Positions 45,718 through 58,573 of a DNA stretch of 64,000 bases are shown here, one piece after another. The position numbers and the translations under genes are program-made. The notes below the pieces were generated by a model. That model saw only the letters and a list, made by a program, of their open reading frames with translations, did not search any database and was not told the origin of the DNA. Source of the DNA: Viola odorata (taxonomy: Eukaryota > Streptophyta > Magnoliopsida > Malpighiales > Violaceae); contig OY829537.1 in assembly GCA_963691705.1 (NCBI GenBank), forward strand, positions 23,188,078-23,252,077, in the 5' to 3' direction. Position 1 is the stretch's first letter; every line of letters begins with the position of its first letter.

Positions 45718-47183
45718 TGACGGGCTTGTCGCATGCCTGCATAAAAGTATAAATACAACTCAGTTCTATGCTACAAATAAATGCAGATAGTGGTGAGAGG
45801 ATCGATCCCACAGAGACAAACTTGACTGATTCGTTGTTTCTTTTATAAATAACCAAGTAGAAAAACCAAGTTTTGGGTTGTAAATTCGTGGAAACAGAAA
45901 TGTAAATGATTTAAACGAAAGTTGCATACAGAAATATGGTTGAAATGAGATTGAAATCAGTAGGAGAAAGACATCCCCGGTAGAGATATTAACGAAGTGA
46001 CAATTCCAAGATGTTGATCATTGACAAAGGATTTTCAAAACCAATTTCATAGAGAAGTTATAGAGATGCATCCAGGGGCGATCTCCAAGCCTCCTCCTAC
46101 TCAAGTCACTCAAGGAGAAGCTCCTTTCGTGACCCTAACTCCCCTAACAATCAAGGATTGCTGGTTCATTGATATGATTAGGAAGGCCCTTCTCAAGACC
46201 TTGAGATGGACGCTACTGCAGTCCCAAATTCTCAAGACTTACCCTTTTCTTCTTCTAGCTTTAGAGAAGGTTTAATTATCCTATCGCTAGTTGTCTACTC
46301 GGGTTCTCTATAGCGCAGAAACGCGGCACTACAGGGATTCTACTGTAATCAATTGTACCGAAATCCAAGTTGATCAAGCTCAAACACAATACAATCAAAC
46401 TATCATTAAAACAAGCAAGAAAAGTGATATGAAACGTTTTTAATTAAGATCAAACAAGTCTCACAACGCTTCTGGAATTGTCAACCTCTAAATCTCTACC
46501 AGAGATGAAGGTTTTTAGTTACAAAACATAATGAAAATCATACAAGAAGTTTAAAACCGAAAATAGGAAAATGCTGGAAAATCTGGAAAATGGGTAAAAG
46601 CTGATTTTTCTCCTCTGTTTGTTGCTACTGTCCGATGCCTTCCTCTGCCGTTCTCCTCAGTATTAATGGTCCTCCTTGGTGCCAAGGAGCTCCTCTCCAA
46701 GGCGGGACAGCTTCCACTAACAATCCACTTCAGACTTGGTCTTCAAGAAGCATGAGAATATTCTTCCTAAACACAAGAGGAATGTTGATTTTTGTCTTCT
46801 ATAAACTTGTTAGGAGTGGGAAGAATGTTCTCAGAACCCAAGGAGCTTTGTGCTACTAAAAACGGCTCCCAAGAAGACAGGAATCGCACTCATGAGAAAA
46901 TAATTAATGCACGCAAAATCATGGTGAGTGCTGTCCAGATCTGGAAACGTCACGGCAGACTCATCTCAGGGCCTTGAGATGAGTCGGAATGCATCAGCAG
47001 AAAATTCTGCCAAACCAGCCGATCGATTGAGCTCTAATCTTTGGCCTTTTCGTTCCTTTTCCTACTCCTGGGCATTCAAGTGTACTTCTGGAAAAAGGAA
47101 GGAAAAAGGATCAAAGCAGCATGTTTATTGCTTCAAAAGCTAAGTAAAGAAGCAACAAAACTAAGTGGAATAACAATCAATCA
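45718..47183 (-). repeat. E1 5' LTR
   Basis: 1466 bp, same termini as the 3' LTR. The single difference I see is C at 46225 against T at 35189. Confidence 0.95.
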
Positions 47184-47637
47184 AGGTCCCTGAACTAAAG
47201 GTCAATGCAATGGAGGCCCATACCGTCAGTCAAACTAACTTTCCGTCCCTTTTTACCTTCTCCAGCCAGTTTCTTGCAAACGACTACGAATATTAAAAAA
47301 AAAATTAAAATCCTAAGTATTAAAGGCGAAATTCATTTCATTTTACATGTTTCTCCCAAAATTTTCTTTCCTTTTAAACGTTTGAATTTTTTCGTGGGTT
47401 TCGGTGGAACCCTAGAAATTTCTCCCTCAAAATCCCTCCTCCATCTTCATGTCTTCCAGGTCCTCTGACGGCTATCGGACATTAACGGAGTTTGGTAGTT
47501 CTGGCCCTGGTCCCGTCGAGCCATTGAACCTACGGTACAAGAACCGAAATTGCAAGTGTGGGGTTAGAGCTGTGATTAGGGTTTCGGAATCGAGCTCTAA
47601 CCCAGGTAGGTTGTATTATAAGTGTGGGTATGGTGAG

Positions 47638-49102
47638 TGACAGGGGCGTCGCATGCCCTGCATAAAAGTATAAATTCAACTCAGTGCTATGCTACAAATT
47701 AATGCAGATAGTGGTGAGAGGATCGATCCCACAGAGACAAGCTTTGACTGATTCGTTCTTTCCTTTATAAATAACCAAGTGAAAAACAAGTTTTGGGTTG
47801 TAAATTCGTGAAAATAGAAATGTAAATGAATTAAACGAGAGTTGCATATAGAAATATGGTTGGAATGAGATTGAAATCAGTAGGAGAAAGACATCCCCGG
47901 TAGAGATATTAACGAAGTGACAATTCCAAGACGTTGATCATTGACAAAAGGATTTTCAAAACCAATTTCATAGAGAAGTTATAGAGATACATCCAGGGGC
48001 GATCTCCAAGCCTCCTCCTACTCAAGTCACTCGAGGAGAAGCTCCTCTTGTGTCCCTAACTCCCCTAACAATCAAGGATTGCTGGTTTGTTGATGTGATT
48101 AGGAAGGCCCTTCTCAAGACCTTGAGATGGACGCAACTGCGGTCCAGAAATCTCAAATCTAACTCTTTTCTTCTTCTAGTTTTAGGAAAAACATTATCCT
48201 ATCACTAGTTGTCCACTCGGGTTCTCTGTAGTGCAGAAACGCGGCACCACAGTGATTCTACTGTAATTAATTGTACTGAAATCCAAGTTGATCAAGCTCA
48301 AACACGATACAATCAAATTATCATTAAAACAAGCAAGAAAAGTGATATGAAACGCTTTTAATTAAGATCAAAACAAGTCTCACAACAATTCCGGAATTGT
48401 CAACCTCTGAATCTCTACCAGAGATGAAGGTTTTTAGTTACAAAACATAACGAAATGATGAAAGATGTTCAAAACAGAAAATAGGAAAATGCTGGAAATT
48501 CTGGAAAATAAGTGAAAAAGCTGGTTTTCTCCTCTAACTCCTTGCTCTCGTCCGATGCCTTCCTCTGCCGTTCTCATCAGCATTTATGGTCCTCCTTGGT
48601 GCCAAGATACTCCTCTCTAAGGTGAGACAGCTTCCACTAATAATCCACTTCAGATTTGGTCTTCAAGAAGCATGAGAATATTCTTCCTAAACACAAGAGG
48701 AATGTTGATTTTTGTCTTCTATAAACTTGTTAGGAGTGGGAGGAATGTTCTCAGAACCCAAGGAGCTTAGTGTCTATAAAAACGGGGCCCAAGGAGACAA
48801 GGAACGCACTCATGACTAAATAATTGCGGCGCGCATAATCATGGTGAGTGCTGTCCAGATCTGGGAACGTCACAGCAGCCTCATCTCAGGGCCTTGAGAT
48901 GAGTCGGAATGCATCAGTAGAAAATTGCCAAGCCAGCATGATTGATTGAGCTCTAATCTTTGACCTTTTCGTTCCTTTTCCTACTCCTAGGCATTCAAGT
49001 GTACTTCTGGAAAAAGGAAGGAAAAAGGATCAAAGCAGCATGTTTATTGCTTCAAAAGCTAAGTAAAGAAGCAACAAAACAAAGTGAAATAACAATCAAT
49101 CA
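47638..49102 (-). repeat. E2 3' LTR
   Basis: 1465 bp. Differences from 58574-60038 by eye are at 47658, 47815, 48553, 48830, 48873 and 49096; every one is a C/T difference on the plus strand. Confidence 0.95.
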
Positions 49103-50393
49103 AATCCCCCCACATTTGAACTATGCTTGCCCCCAAGCATAAACACAGACTCAAAACAAAAAGAAAAACACGAAGACAACACAGACACAACATAGAAACA
49201 GCACCCCCTAGAACAGAACATCAACCCCTGGACTGATCTTCACATAAACACTTCAAAAATCAGCTTAATCAAGCAATGTTAAATACTCCAAACATCACAA
49301 TTGTGCACATATTCAAACAGAGGTATAATAGCATGCTGATCACAAGGAAATAAAATCCTAGGGCCTATGTCTTCTCTTCCTTTGACTCAAAATCCAATCA
49401 CTGCTGCTGGACACTCATGCAAAATTATTAAAAACACAAACAATAACAGAAATTGAAACACAAAGTGAGCCAAAGGCTTCTTTTATTCTATTTTTTTCTT
49501 TTTCTTTTTCTTTTCTTCCTTCTTTTTCTTCTTTTTTTTTTTCCGCTTTTCTATTTTTTTTTTTCTCAACCTTCTTTCCGCAATCTTTTAATTGCTTTTC
49601 TCAACATCCTCCTTCCACAAACCCTTTTTTCTTTTTTCTTTTTTAAAACACACACGCATGCAGACCTTGATTTCTCACCAATGGCGCTATGATCGGCCCA
49701 ACAAAAGGGGTTAGCACACGACCGACTGGAAGTTTTTCCATGATGGGGTGATGGTGCCGAACCACCAACACCGTGCAATCCAGAGGGCATGATGAGAAAT
49801 CCACACAAAAGAAAATTAAAGGTACACAAGCAAACAGAAAATAAAGGACTTAGCAGCAGTAGGAGGATAGGATCCTCATCCCATGATCTAGGGATGAGAA
49901 GACAGATCAGCTCTAGCAAAACATTTCCTAGGATCAGCAAAACTAATCATACATCTATGCAAACAAATGCACAAGTTGTAATGCTAAGAGGACTTAAAAT
50001 TGCAAGATGGAGCTGATAAATCAAGTGTTCACATGAGGATCAGATCAGAGGTTTCAATTTTATTCAAAGGGGGGCTGAAACATAGCAAAAAGAAAAAACG
50101 ACTCATGCAAAAATGGAAACAAGCAGAAGCGCATGCAACACTAAAAGAAATAAACATGCAGAAGAAAGGAAAATACAGAAAAACAATCAACAGAAGAAAA
50201 CATGCAACAAAAATTAAAACAAACATGCAAAAGAACAATAAAGACACAAACGAACACGAAAAATGTCTCCCCCCCACATTTAAAGGACACATTGTCCTCA
50301 ATGTGAAAGAGAAACACACACAACAAACAAACAAACAGAACGAAAAGGAATTAAAAAGAAAAGTGAAACAGAAGATAAAACCCGGGGCAAAGT
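49103..50393 (-). other. E2 3' non-coding region with polypurine tracts
   Basis: Polypurine tract at 49114-49103 next to the LTR, a second tract (AATGTGGGGGGGAGAC) at 50282-50267, and a purine-rich minus-strand run at 49490-49650. Same layout as E1. No credible gene. Confidence 0.75.
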
Positions 50394-53135
50394 TCAAGGT
50401 TGGGGAGGAGGTGGCGGCGCCGGAAAAGCATGCCTCAAGACGTCCAGGATGCACTCCTGGGTTCGGTTGCTGGTATTCTGCTGAAGCATCAATTGGCGGA
50501 GGAGAGAGTTCTTATTCCGCAGGAGGACAACAATCTGAGAGGTCGATGAAGGGGAACTGGCAGCGGCAGGAATGTTCGTCTCAGGGCCTTGAGATGGCCC
50601 GGCAGCATCAGGAACATTTTCGGGAACAGAGGCAGCATCGATATCATCTTGCCTATCTAGGCGTCTGAGTCTGAAATCTCCCCCGTGCTTGGCCCCGAAT
50701 ATGTGGTCTGGGGCTGGAGTGAACCCTGTATTGTAACACACAAACCGATCCTGGTCTAGATGGACAAAGCCCATCTGATCAAGTGCCATAATATTCATAA
50801 TTTTCAAGGAGGCGCAATTAAATAATTTTGCAGTTTGAAGATCCAGATTGCATATATTCACAGCAAGATGAGTAATGAGCGATCCCATGATAAGCTTATC
50901 CTTTTCCCTATAATAATGCAACTGAGCAGCAATCCAATAACCTAAATTGATGGGCTTTTTGTTGACCATGCCCCACAAAATGAAAAGCTCTTGCTTGGAA
51001 AGAACACCAGCAATGTGATCTTTCCCAGCGAAATTAGTGGAAAGGACTCTATGCAAAATCCTAAGGGCAGGGTCTAAAATCTGGTGTGCCTTAGCCTTTT
51101 TGTCATCAAATTTTAGTTTTGGCTTTCCAGTCAGTTGTTGGTAGGCAGATTGTGTGTCAAAGTCGTCAGGATATTCGCTCAAAGCATTAGCATACCAATC
51201 AGCATTCAGTTCATTTTCTTTTACAAAGCCTAAAATAACATTGAATTCATTCAAGGAATAGCGACAAGATTTTCCACATAATCTGAAGTTAATGTCATTA
51301 GGCCTAGCAAGTCTCAACCCATCTGTTTCTCTATCTCTAGCTGATCGATACCAAAAAGTGGTATGGAATTCAAGGCACAGTTCAAGGTACGCCGGATGTT
51401 CAAGAAAAAAGAGAGGTTCCCAGCCCACATTCCTAACATACTGACGCAATCTAGACTCAATACCCCAAGTGTCAAGGAGTTCAAAATCTAATTTTGCACA
51501 ATATGGAACAGTTGATTTATATTTTAGGTGTAATTTTTCTTCTTGATCAAATGAATCAAATTGTAACCAACCATTAAGGAATTCTAGGTCAGGGATAACT
51601 TGCCTTTTTTTACTGCTGGTTCTGGCTCGTTTGGAGCTCCTTGCACTGCCATGCTTCTCGACTGGTGCTGAGGAAGGCATAGCAATCGCTGAAGGATCAG
51701 CTGGCGCTTTGGAAGATGGAGTTTTTGCTGCCTTTTTGGCTACAGTTTTGCTGCGCTTGGGCCTGGGAACTTCAGGAGTAGAGTCAGCTGCTCTTTCCTC
51801 ATCAGCAGGAGCTACTTTTTCAGGAATGTGCTGCTCCTCATCATCACTGCCGTCAGAGGCAGGCTCAACAGGAATTTCAGAAACCTTCCCCTTTCCTTTG
51901 TCCTTCTCATGGCCCTGAGAAGACTGGACAATGGGATGCTGGGGAACGGGCTGAGGCTCTTTTATTTCAATGCCCTTCCTCTTGAGGGGTTTTGCAGCTG
52001 GGGTGGACTTAGGTTTGCTGGCCACTTTCTTAGTCTGAATGATGTTTGCTGCAGCTGCAATCGAAGGGACAGGGATCCCTTTGCGCTTCAAACGGTGCTC
52101 TTCCCTGTCATCAATCTTCGGCTGGGGTTGGGCTGATTTCTTTATCATGGACCTGAGCGGTCTATCTTCTGGATCCGAGCTGGACTCAACAGTGATGTCC
52201 TGCGGCTTGGATGTGAACGTGGGGTCACTGACCGTGTCGGAGCCGCCGGAATCGGAGTGAGTTGATTCTGTTTGGTGCTTAGAAGGCGACTCCGATCTAG
52301 GAAGAATAACTGGTCCCTTTTTGGGTCTTGGGACGAAGGTGGGTGAAGGTATTTTTGTGGGTTGATGGGCTGTTTTGCATTTGGAACCACCAGTAGCGGT
52401 GGTTGGAGGGTTATTTGGGGAAAGAGACGGTGGGTTTGCAGGTGTGTCAGCCTTAGGTGGGTTTTGCATGGGTGTGGAAGGTGGTTGCGTTGCTACCTTC
52501 GGCTGGGCAGAGGTGACAGGCTTGTCTGGGAAGATGGTGAGCAGCGGGCTCGGCGGCGGCGAAGGAGCGGCGACCACGGCGAGGGCTAGCGGCTGGGGTG
52601 GAGATTCGAATTTGTCCGAATCTGAATCAGTTGGAGGAGTGTTTCTGCTAGTTCCACGGCGAGCTTGGGATTTCTTGAGTGGCATGGTGGCGGTTAGGTT
52701 TTTGGAGAGAGGGCGATTTAAAGTGAGAGAGATTGAGAGAATGTGGTAGACGAGGAGAGTGAGTGTAGCTTTTTGGTAGAGGGTGATATTATGATCGTGG
52801 AGGGAAACTGAAGAGGTAGTGGCAAAAGTGAGTTTAACGGGAGTTTTATCCAGGTGGACATGATGACATGGAAAGTGATTTTTTTGGGCCTTGAATGAGA
52901 GTGCTTCCTTCTTATAGCGAGTCTGGCTCATCTCAGGGCCTTGAGATGAGCTGAACGCAGCTGCATTGAAATGGCCTTGACTGGAGTTAAATGATACTAA
53001 AGCTGGAGGGTACTGACTGCCTTCCAAAAGCTGTCCCCTTTTAAAGTCTTGGACTTGACTATGACATTGTTCATGCTGTATCATTAGGAACCTCCAGTGT
53101 GGTGCTCTCCACATTTTGTTCTCGAAAACCTTCAT
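50394..53135 (-). CDS. E2 env-like / ATHILA ORF-1-type protein
   Basis: Open frame of 913 codons; likely start [13 protein letters not shown] at 52685 (763 aa). The C-terminal ATHILA domain is nearly identical to E1 ([39 protein letters not shown]). The disordered N-terminal half differs by many substitutions and indels; for example, E2 has an extra [13 protein letters not shown] segment and lacks part of the Thr/Pro-rich run. The frame is intact although gag-pol in the same copy is interrupted. Confidence 0.85.
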   Translation of the reverse strand: MKVFENKMWRAPHWRFLMIQHEQCHSQVQDFKRGQLLEGSQYPPALVSFNSSQGHFNAAAFSSSQGPEMSQTRYKKEALSFKAQKNHFPCHHVHLDKTPVKLTFATTSSVSLHDHNITLYQKATLTLLVYHILSISLTLNRPLSKNLTATMPLKKSQARRGTSRNTPPTDSDSDKFESPPQPLALAVVAAPSPPPSPLLTIFPDKPVTSAQPKVATQPPSTPMQNPPKADTPANPPSLSPNNPPTTATGGSKCKTAHQPTKIPSPTFVPRPKKGPVILPRSESPSKHQTESTHSDSGGSDTVSDPTFTSKPQDITVESSSDPEDRPLRSMIKKSAQPQPKIDDREEHRLKRKGIPVPSIAAAANIIQTKKVASKPKSTPAAKPLKRKGIEIKEPQPVPQHPIVQSSQGHEKDKGKGKVSEIPVEPASDGSDDEEQHIPEKVAPADEERAADSTPEVPRPKRSKTVAKKAAKTPSSKAPADPSAIAMPSSAPVEKHGSARSSKRARTSSKKRQVIPDLEFLNGWLQFDSFDQEEKLHLKYKSTVPYCAKLDFELLDTWGIESRLRQYVRNVGWEPLFFLEHPAYLELCLEFHTTFWYRSARDRETDGLRLARPNDINFRLCGKSCRYSLNEFNVILGFVKENELNADWYANALSEYPDDFDTQSAYQQLTGKPKLKFDDKKAKAHQILDPALRILHRVLSTNFAGKDHIAGVLSKQELFILWGMVNKKPINLGYWIAAQLHYYREKDKLIMGSLITHLAVNICNLDLQTAKLFNCASLKIMNIMALDQMGFVHLDQDRFVCYNTGFTPAPDHIFGAKHGGDFRLRRLDRQDDIDAASVPENVPDAAGPSQGPETNIPAAASSPSSTSQIVVLLRNKNSLLRQLMLQQNTSNRTQECILDVLRHAFPAPPPPPQP

Positions 53136-56100
53136 AAAAGGGCTTTAGGCGCTGCCCATTGACCTTGAATACTTTGCCCGTCTGCAAACTCTGTATTTCT
53201 ACTGCACTATGGGGGTAAACATTAGTAATAATGTATGGACCAGTCCAACGAGTTCTGAGTTTACCTGCCATGGTGTGAAATCTCGAGCTATAGAGGAGTA
53301 CTTTCTGCCCAGCTTTCAAGGTCCTAGGATGAATGTTCCTGTCATGGTACATTTTCGCCTTGGCCTTGATGATGGCTGAGTTTTCATACGCTTCGTTCCT
53401 CAACTCTTCAAGCTCCTGTATTTGCAATCTCCTATGCGTACCGGCAGCAGTAAGGTTCATGTTACATTGCTTGATTGCCCAAAAGGCTTTGTGTTGCACT
53501 CCAACGGGTAAATGGCAAGTTTTACCATAAACCAACTTGTAAGGTATGGTCCCGATAGGAGTTTTGTATGCTGTTCTGTAAGCCCACAAGGCATCATCAA
53601 GCCTTTGGCTCCAATCTTTTCTCTCTGGCCCGACAGTCTTGGCCAAAATAGATTTAATCTCTCGATTTGATAGTTCCGCCAGCCCATTCGTTTGAGGATG
53701 GTATGCTGTGGACACACGGTGAGTGATATTGTACTTGGAAAAAAGTGATGCTACCACTCGGTTGCAAAAATGTGTGCCTCTATCACTGATTATAGCTCTT
53801 GGAATTCCAAATCTGCTCAAAATCTGAGATTTTAGGAATTTCACCACTGTCTTCGCATCATCAGCCCTTGTGCCTTTGGCTTCCACCTATTTCGACAAGT
53901 AATCTACTGCCAAAATTATATATGTGTTCCCATCTGAATTAGGGAATGGTCCCATGAAGTCTAATCCCCACACATCAAAGATTTCACACACTAAAATCGG
54001 TGTGAGAGGCAGCTGATGTTTAGATGTGATATTTCCAGTTTTTTGGCAATTTTCGCAAGTTTTGCAAAAATAGTAGGCATCTTTGAACAAAGTGGGCCAG
54101 AAAAAACCTGACTCCAGCACCTTCGAAGCAGTCCTTCTAGGTCCGAAGTGCCCTCCACAAGCGAAAGAGTGGCTGAATTTAAGAACGGATGGAATTTCGT
54201 TCTCAAGAATGCATCTTCGGAGGATCTGATCTTTTCCCATGTTCCAAAGGTACGGATCATCCCAAATATATCTCCTGGAATCCCTCCTGATCTTCTCCTT
54301 CTCAACTGTGGAATAATCTCCATGAAATTTTCCAGTTGCCAAGAAATTGGCAATATCAGAATACCACGGCCTCATCTCAAGGCCTAGAAATAAGCTTTCA
54401 TCAGGAAAATTTTCTCTAACAGGTTCTGGTTGCGCATCCACCAACATTCTGCTCAAATGATCAGCTACGAGGTTTTCTTTGCCCTTCTTATCCTTGATTT
54501 CAAGGTCGAATTCTTGCAGAAGAAGAATCCACCTAATCAGCCTTGGCTTAGCTTCCTTCTTGGCTAAAAGGTACCTCAAAGCTGCATGGTCAGAGTAGAT
54601 TATTACTTTGGTTCCAAGAAGATAAGAACGAAATTTATCTAATGCAAAAACAATAGCAAACAGTTCTTTTTCTGTGGTGGTATAGTTTCTCTGAGCATCA
54701 TCAAGCATTCTTGAAGCATAATAAATCACATGTGGATTTTTATCAATTTTCTGCCCAAGGACAGCTCCTACGGCTGCATCACTTGCGTCACACATGATTT
54801 CAAAGGGTCTGGTCCAATCTGGCGGTTGTATTACTGGTGCAGTAGTCAGTTTTTGTTTCAAGGCTTCAAACGCCTTCTTACAATCATCATTGAAGTCGAA
54901 TTTGATGTCTTTTTGGAGCAGCCTGCACATTGGCTCAGCAATCTTCGAAAAGTCCTTAATAAAACGCCTATAAAAACCTGCAAGGCCTAGAAATGAACGC
55001 ACATCTCGCACGCAAGATGGGTAAGGTAACGATTCAATGACATCTATTTTAGCTTTGTCCACTTCCAATCCTTTTTGGGAAATAATATGTCCTAAAATTA
55101 ATCCTTGATTTACCATAAAATGGCATTTCTCATAATTAAGAACCAAATCAGTCTCAATACACCTATGTAAGATTTTTTTCAAATTTTCCAGGCATTGATC
55201 AAAGGAGTCTCCATAAACAGTAAAATCATCCATGAAAACTTCCATCCCTTTTTCTACAAAATCTGAAAAAATACTTACCATGCACCTTTGAAAGGTAGCA
55301 GGTGCATTACACAATCCAAAAGGCATTCTCTTGTAGGCAAACGTGCCAAAAGGGCAGGTGAACGTGGTCTTTTCTTGGTCTTCATCGGCCACGGGTATTT
55401 GATGGAATCCTGAAAATCCATCAAGGCAACAGTAATGTGATTTACCTGCCAATCTCTCAAGCATTTGATCGATGAACGGGAGAGGAAAATGATCCTTCCT
55501 CGTTGCGTTGTTCAGCTTCCTATAGTCGATGCATACTCTCCAACTATTTTGCTCTCTAGTGGGCACGGATTGGCCTTCTTCGTTTGTCACCACTGTGATG
55601 CCTGATTTCTTGGGCACAACCTGCACTGGACTCACCCAAGAACTGTCAGAAATAGGATAAATGACACCAGCAGCAAGAAGCTTTAAAATCTCCTTTTTTA
55701 CGACTTCCATCATTGGAGGGTTAAGCCTCCTTTGTGGCTGTCTTGTGGTCTTGCTGTCGGGTTCTAGGTGGATTTTGTGAGTGCAAATCGTGGGTGATAT
55801 CCCCTTAATGTCAGCAATGGTCCAACCTATTGCTCCCTTGAATTCCCTCAATATTTCCAAAAGTCTCTCCTCTTCTGATTTTGTCAAGCTGTTAGAAATG
55901 ATCACGGGAAGACTCATCTCAGGGCCTAGAAATGAGTACTTCAGGTGGTCTGGCAGTTTCTTTAGGTCCAAGTCCGGTGCCTGCAAAATTGAGGGTTGGA
56001 GTTTAATGATAGATTCTGGAGCATCGAAGGTCTGTTCAATACCTGCACACGCTTGGTGTTCTCCCAATTCCTTGACAACACTTCGAATTTCTGGGCTGAT

Positions 56101-58524
56101 AGTGTAATTACTTTCCAACTCCTTCGCTTCATCCCTATACAAACCATTCCTAATGACATATTCAAGAGGGTCTGAATTTTTAATTTCAGAAACATTATCA
56201 ACAAAAGGGTCAATAATATCTAAGAAATTAACAGAGTGTATGTCATTTGGGTACTTCATAGCATCATACATATTAAACTTAATTGTTTCCTCACCAAACT
56301 CAAGAGTTAGACAACCATCATAAACATCAATTTTGGCACGAGCTGTTCTTAAAAATGGTCTACCCAATATTACATCAGTAGTTTTTGAGACATCCTCATT
56401 CTGCATATCTACCACATAAAAATCGACAGGGAAAACAAAGTCGTTTACCTGCACCAAAACGTCCTCAACCACACCTATGGGGTAGATGATTGATCTATCG
56501 GCAAGTTGAATGACAACTCTAGTTTCCTTGAGGTTTCCTATGTTCAGAGTTTCAAAAATAGAAAGGGACATGACGTTTATACCTGCTCCCAGATCACACA
56601 AAGCTTTGTCTATCTGTTTGCTGCCAATTTGACAAGGTATTGCGAAAGTTCCTTGATCTTTGCATTTTGTAGGAAGCATGGCAGCAACGTGCTCACTGAA
56701 ATTCACCCGTTCTATTCCAGCTAGTTTCTTCTTGTTGGAGCAGAGCTCCTTCAGGAATTTAGCGTACTTGGGTACCTGCGAAATCATGTCTAACAAAGGC
56801 ACGTTAATAGCAACTTTCCGGAAAACTTCAAGTATTTTCTTCTCATCTTTTTCCTTTTGGGCTTTTAAGGACCTTTCGGGAAATGGAGGAGGGATGTTCT
56901 GGACTTCTGGGAATTTTTCCTGAGCTGCCGGAGTGTCTTTTGCTGGAGTAGGTACTGGTGCACGAACTTCTGATTCAAGAATGATTTCAGCTTCAGCTTC
57001 TGATTGCGGTCCTGGTCGGCTCATCTCAGGGTCATGAAATGGACCTGTTCTGGGTGGTAAGTCTCTGCCACTTCTCAAAGTTATGGCATTGAGGTGCTTG
57101 GGATTGTCTACTGTGTTTGAGGGTAGTTGGCCTGAATTGTTTTGCTGGCTCATGGTGAGCTGTGCCATCTGTTTTTGGAGGTCAGCTATAGCTCCTTGGG
57201 TAGTTTGGATGAATGGTTGTAGGATTTGTTTAAGTGTATCTTCAAGTGGTGGTGGAGGTGGTGCAGTAAGTTGTAATGGTTGTGGAGGTGCTGGTAATTG
57301 TGGAGGTTGAGGTTGAGTTGGGGGTTGATTTGTTGGGAAGTTTTGCTGATTTTGTTGGGGTCTGGACTTGAAATTTCTCCATTCAAATGGAGGTTGCTGC
57401 TGATTTGGCCCCCACCCATAGTGAGGGTAGTTCTTCCAGCCTTGATTGTTGCTGTTGTTGTACGAATTGCCTTGGTGAGGCATGACTGCATTAGCTTGCT
57501 CTACTGGTCCAGCTATAAGTGGACAATCATGGGTCATGTGACCGATTTGGAAACAAACTCCACAAGGTGTCACTTGCTGCGGTGGAATTTGGTGAATTTG
57601 GGCAATTGTGGCTGGAAAATTCTTCATAAATGTGGAGACCTCTTCCATGTGTCTCTCAAGGGCAGCCACGTTCAAGTTTTGAGCAGCTGATGTGCGGTCA
57701 TACGTCCCGTTTTGTTGGCAATTATCTGCCAAGGTCTGAATAAGAGCTCTTGCTCGACTTGGTGTCAAGTCCAGTAATGCTCCTCCTGCAGCAGAATCAA
57801 GTTTCTCCTTGTCCTTGATGCACATGCCATCATAAAAGTATTGTATCAAAGATTGTTCAGGTACACCATGTGTTGGGCATACTTCTTGGAGGTCTTTAAA
57901 CCTCTGATGGTATTCACCAAAAGATTCATCTCCTCGTTGCTGGATAGCAACAAGGCTCTTCCTCGCAGCTCCCGCTTTGGTAGCTGACCAGTACTTCTTG
58001 AGAAAAGTGGCTGCCATTTCAGCCCAAGTGTTGATTGAATTATGTGGGAGGCTGAAAAACCAGCTCTTTGCTGAGTCTTCTAAAGACCATGGAAAGGCTC
58101 TCAATTTAGCTCTCTCAAGAGTGACACCAGTTGGTTTTAAAGCATCACATTCAAATTGGAATTTTTGTAGGTGCTTGTAGGGATTTTCGGATGCATGACC
58201 CCTGAACTTGCTGAGGTTGTGCATAACGTTTGACTTCACGGCCCAGTCTTGTGGCACTGGACGGTAGTTGATACACAGGAAAGACTCCTGCTCTGCTCCT
58301 TGGTTGAGCTCTCTTAAGGTAGGCTCTGCTGGATCCGCCATTTCTGGTTCCGCAGGTTGGTCTATCTCAGGGTCCTGAGATGGATCAGCTTCGGATTCTG
58401 AATTTGAACCTGATGAAGAAAGTTCGGAAAACTTCCTCTTCGAAAGTCTGAGAGTCGTTTCTGTTCTGGAAATTTCTGAAATGAAAGGTAGTGGTTGCGA
58501 GTTTGAAGACCTGGTCATGAACAA
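53071..58524 (-). pseudogene. E2 gag-pol with one amber codon in integrase
   Basis: Same domain order as E1 and about the same length. The frame is open from 58524 to TAG at 53889-53887, where E1 has a Trp codon ([10 protein letters not shown]), and continues in the same frame to 53071. The stop falls between the first and second catalytic acids of integrase, so the copy would lack a working integrase. The zinc knuckle has [14 protein letters not shown] and the RT keeps FMDDF. A short Gln/Asn stretch in the gag linker is shorter than in E1. It could still be mobilised by E1-type proteins. Confidence 0.95.
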
Positions 58525-58549
58525 GAAAACAAAAAATCAGTACACGTCA

Positions 58550-58567
58550 TCCCCGGCAACGGCGCCA
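58550..58567 (-). other. E2 primer-binding site (tRNA-Asp type)
   Basis: TGGCGCCGTTGCCGGGGA on the minus strand, 6 bp after the 5' LTR end. Confidence 0.93.
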
Positions 58568-58573
58568 ATTTTA

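Larger units (their letters stand above)
34682..47183 (-). mobile_element. E1: complete Athila-type Ty3/gypsy retrotransposon, coding-intact
   Basis: 12,502 bp flanked by the 5-bp duplication aggtc (34677-34681, 47184-47188). Read on the minus strand it has the 5' LTR (47183-45718), PBS (45711-45694), gag-pol (45668-40206), env-like/ATHILA ORF (to 37493), a 1.35-kb 3' non-coding region, polypurine tract and 3' LTR (36147-34682). Both LTRs are 1466 bp and by eye differ at one base (T at 35189, C at 46225), so insertion is very recent. No stop interrupts the main ORFs. Confidence 0.96.
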
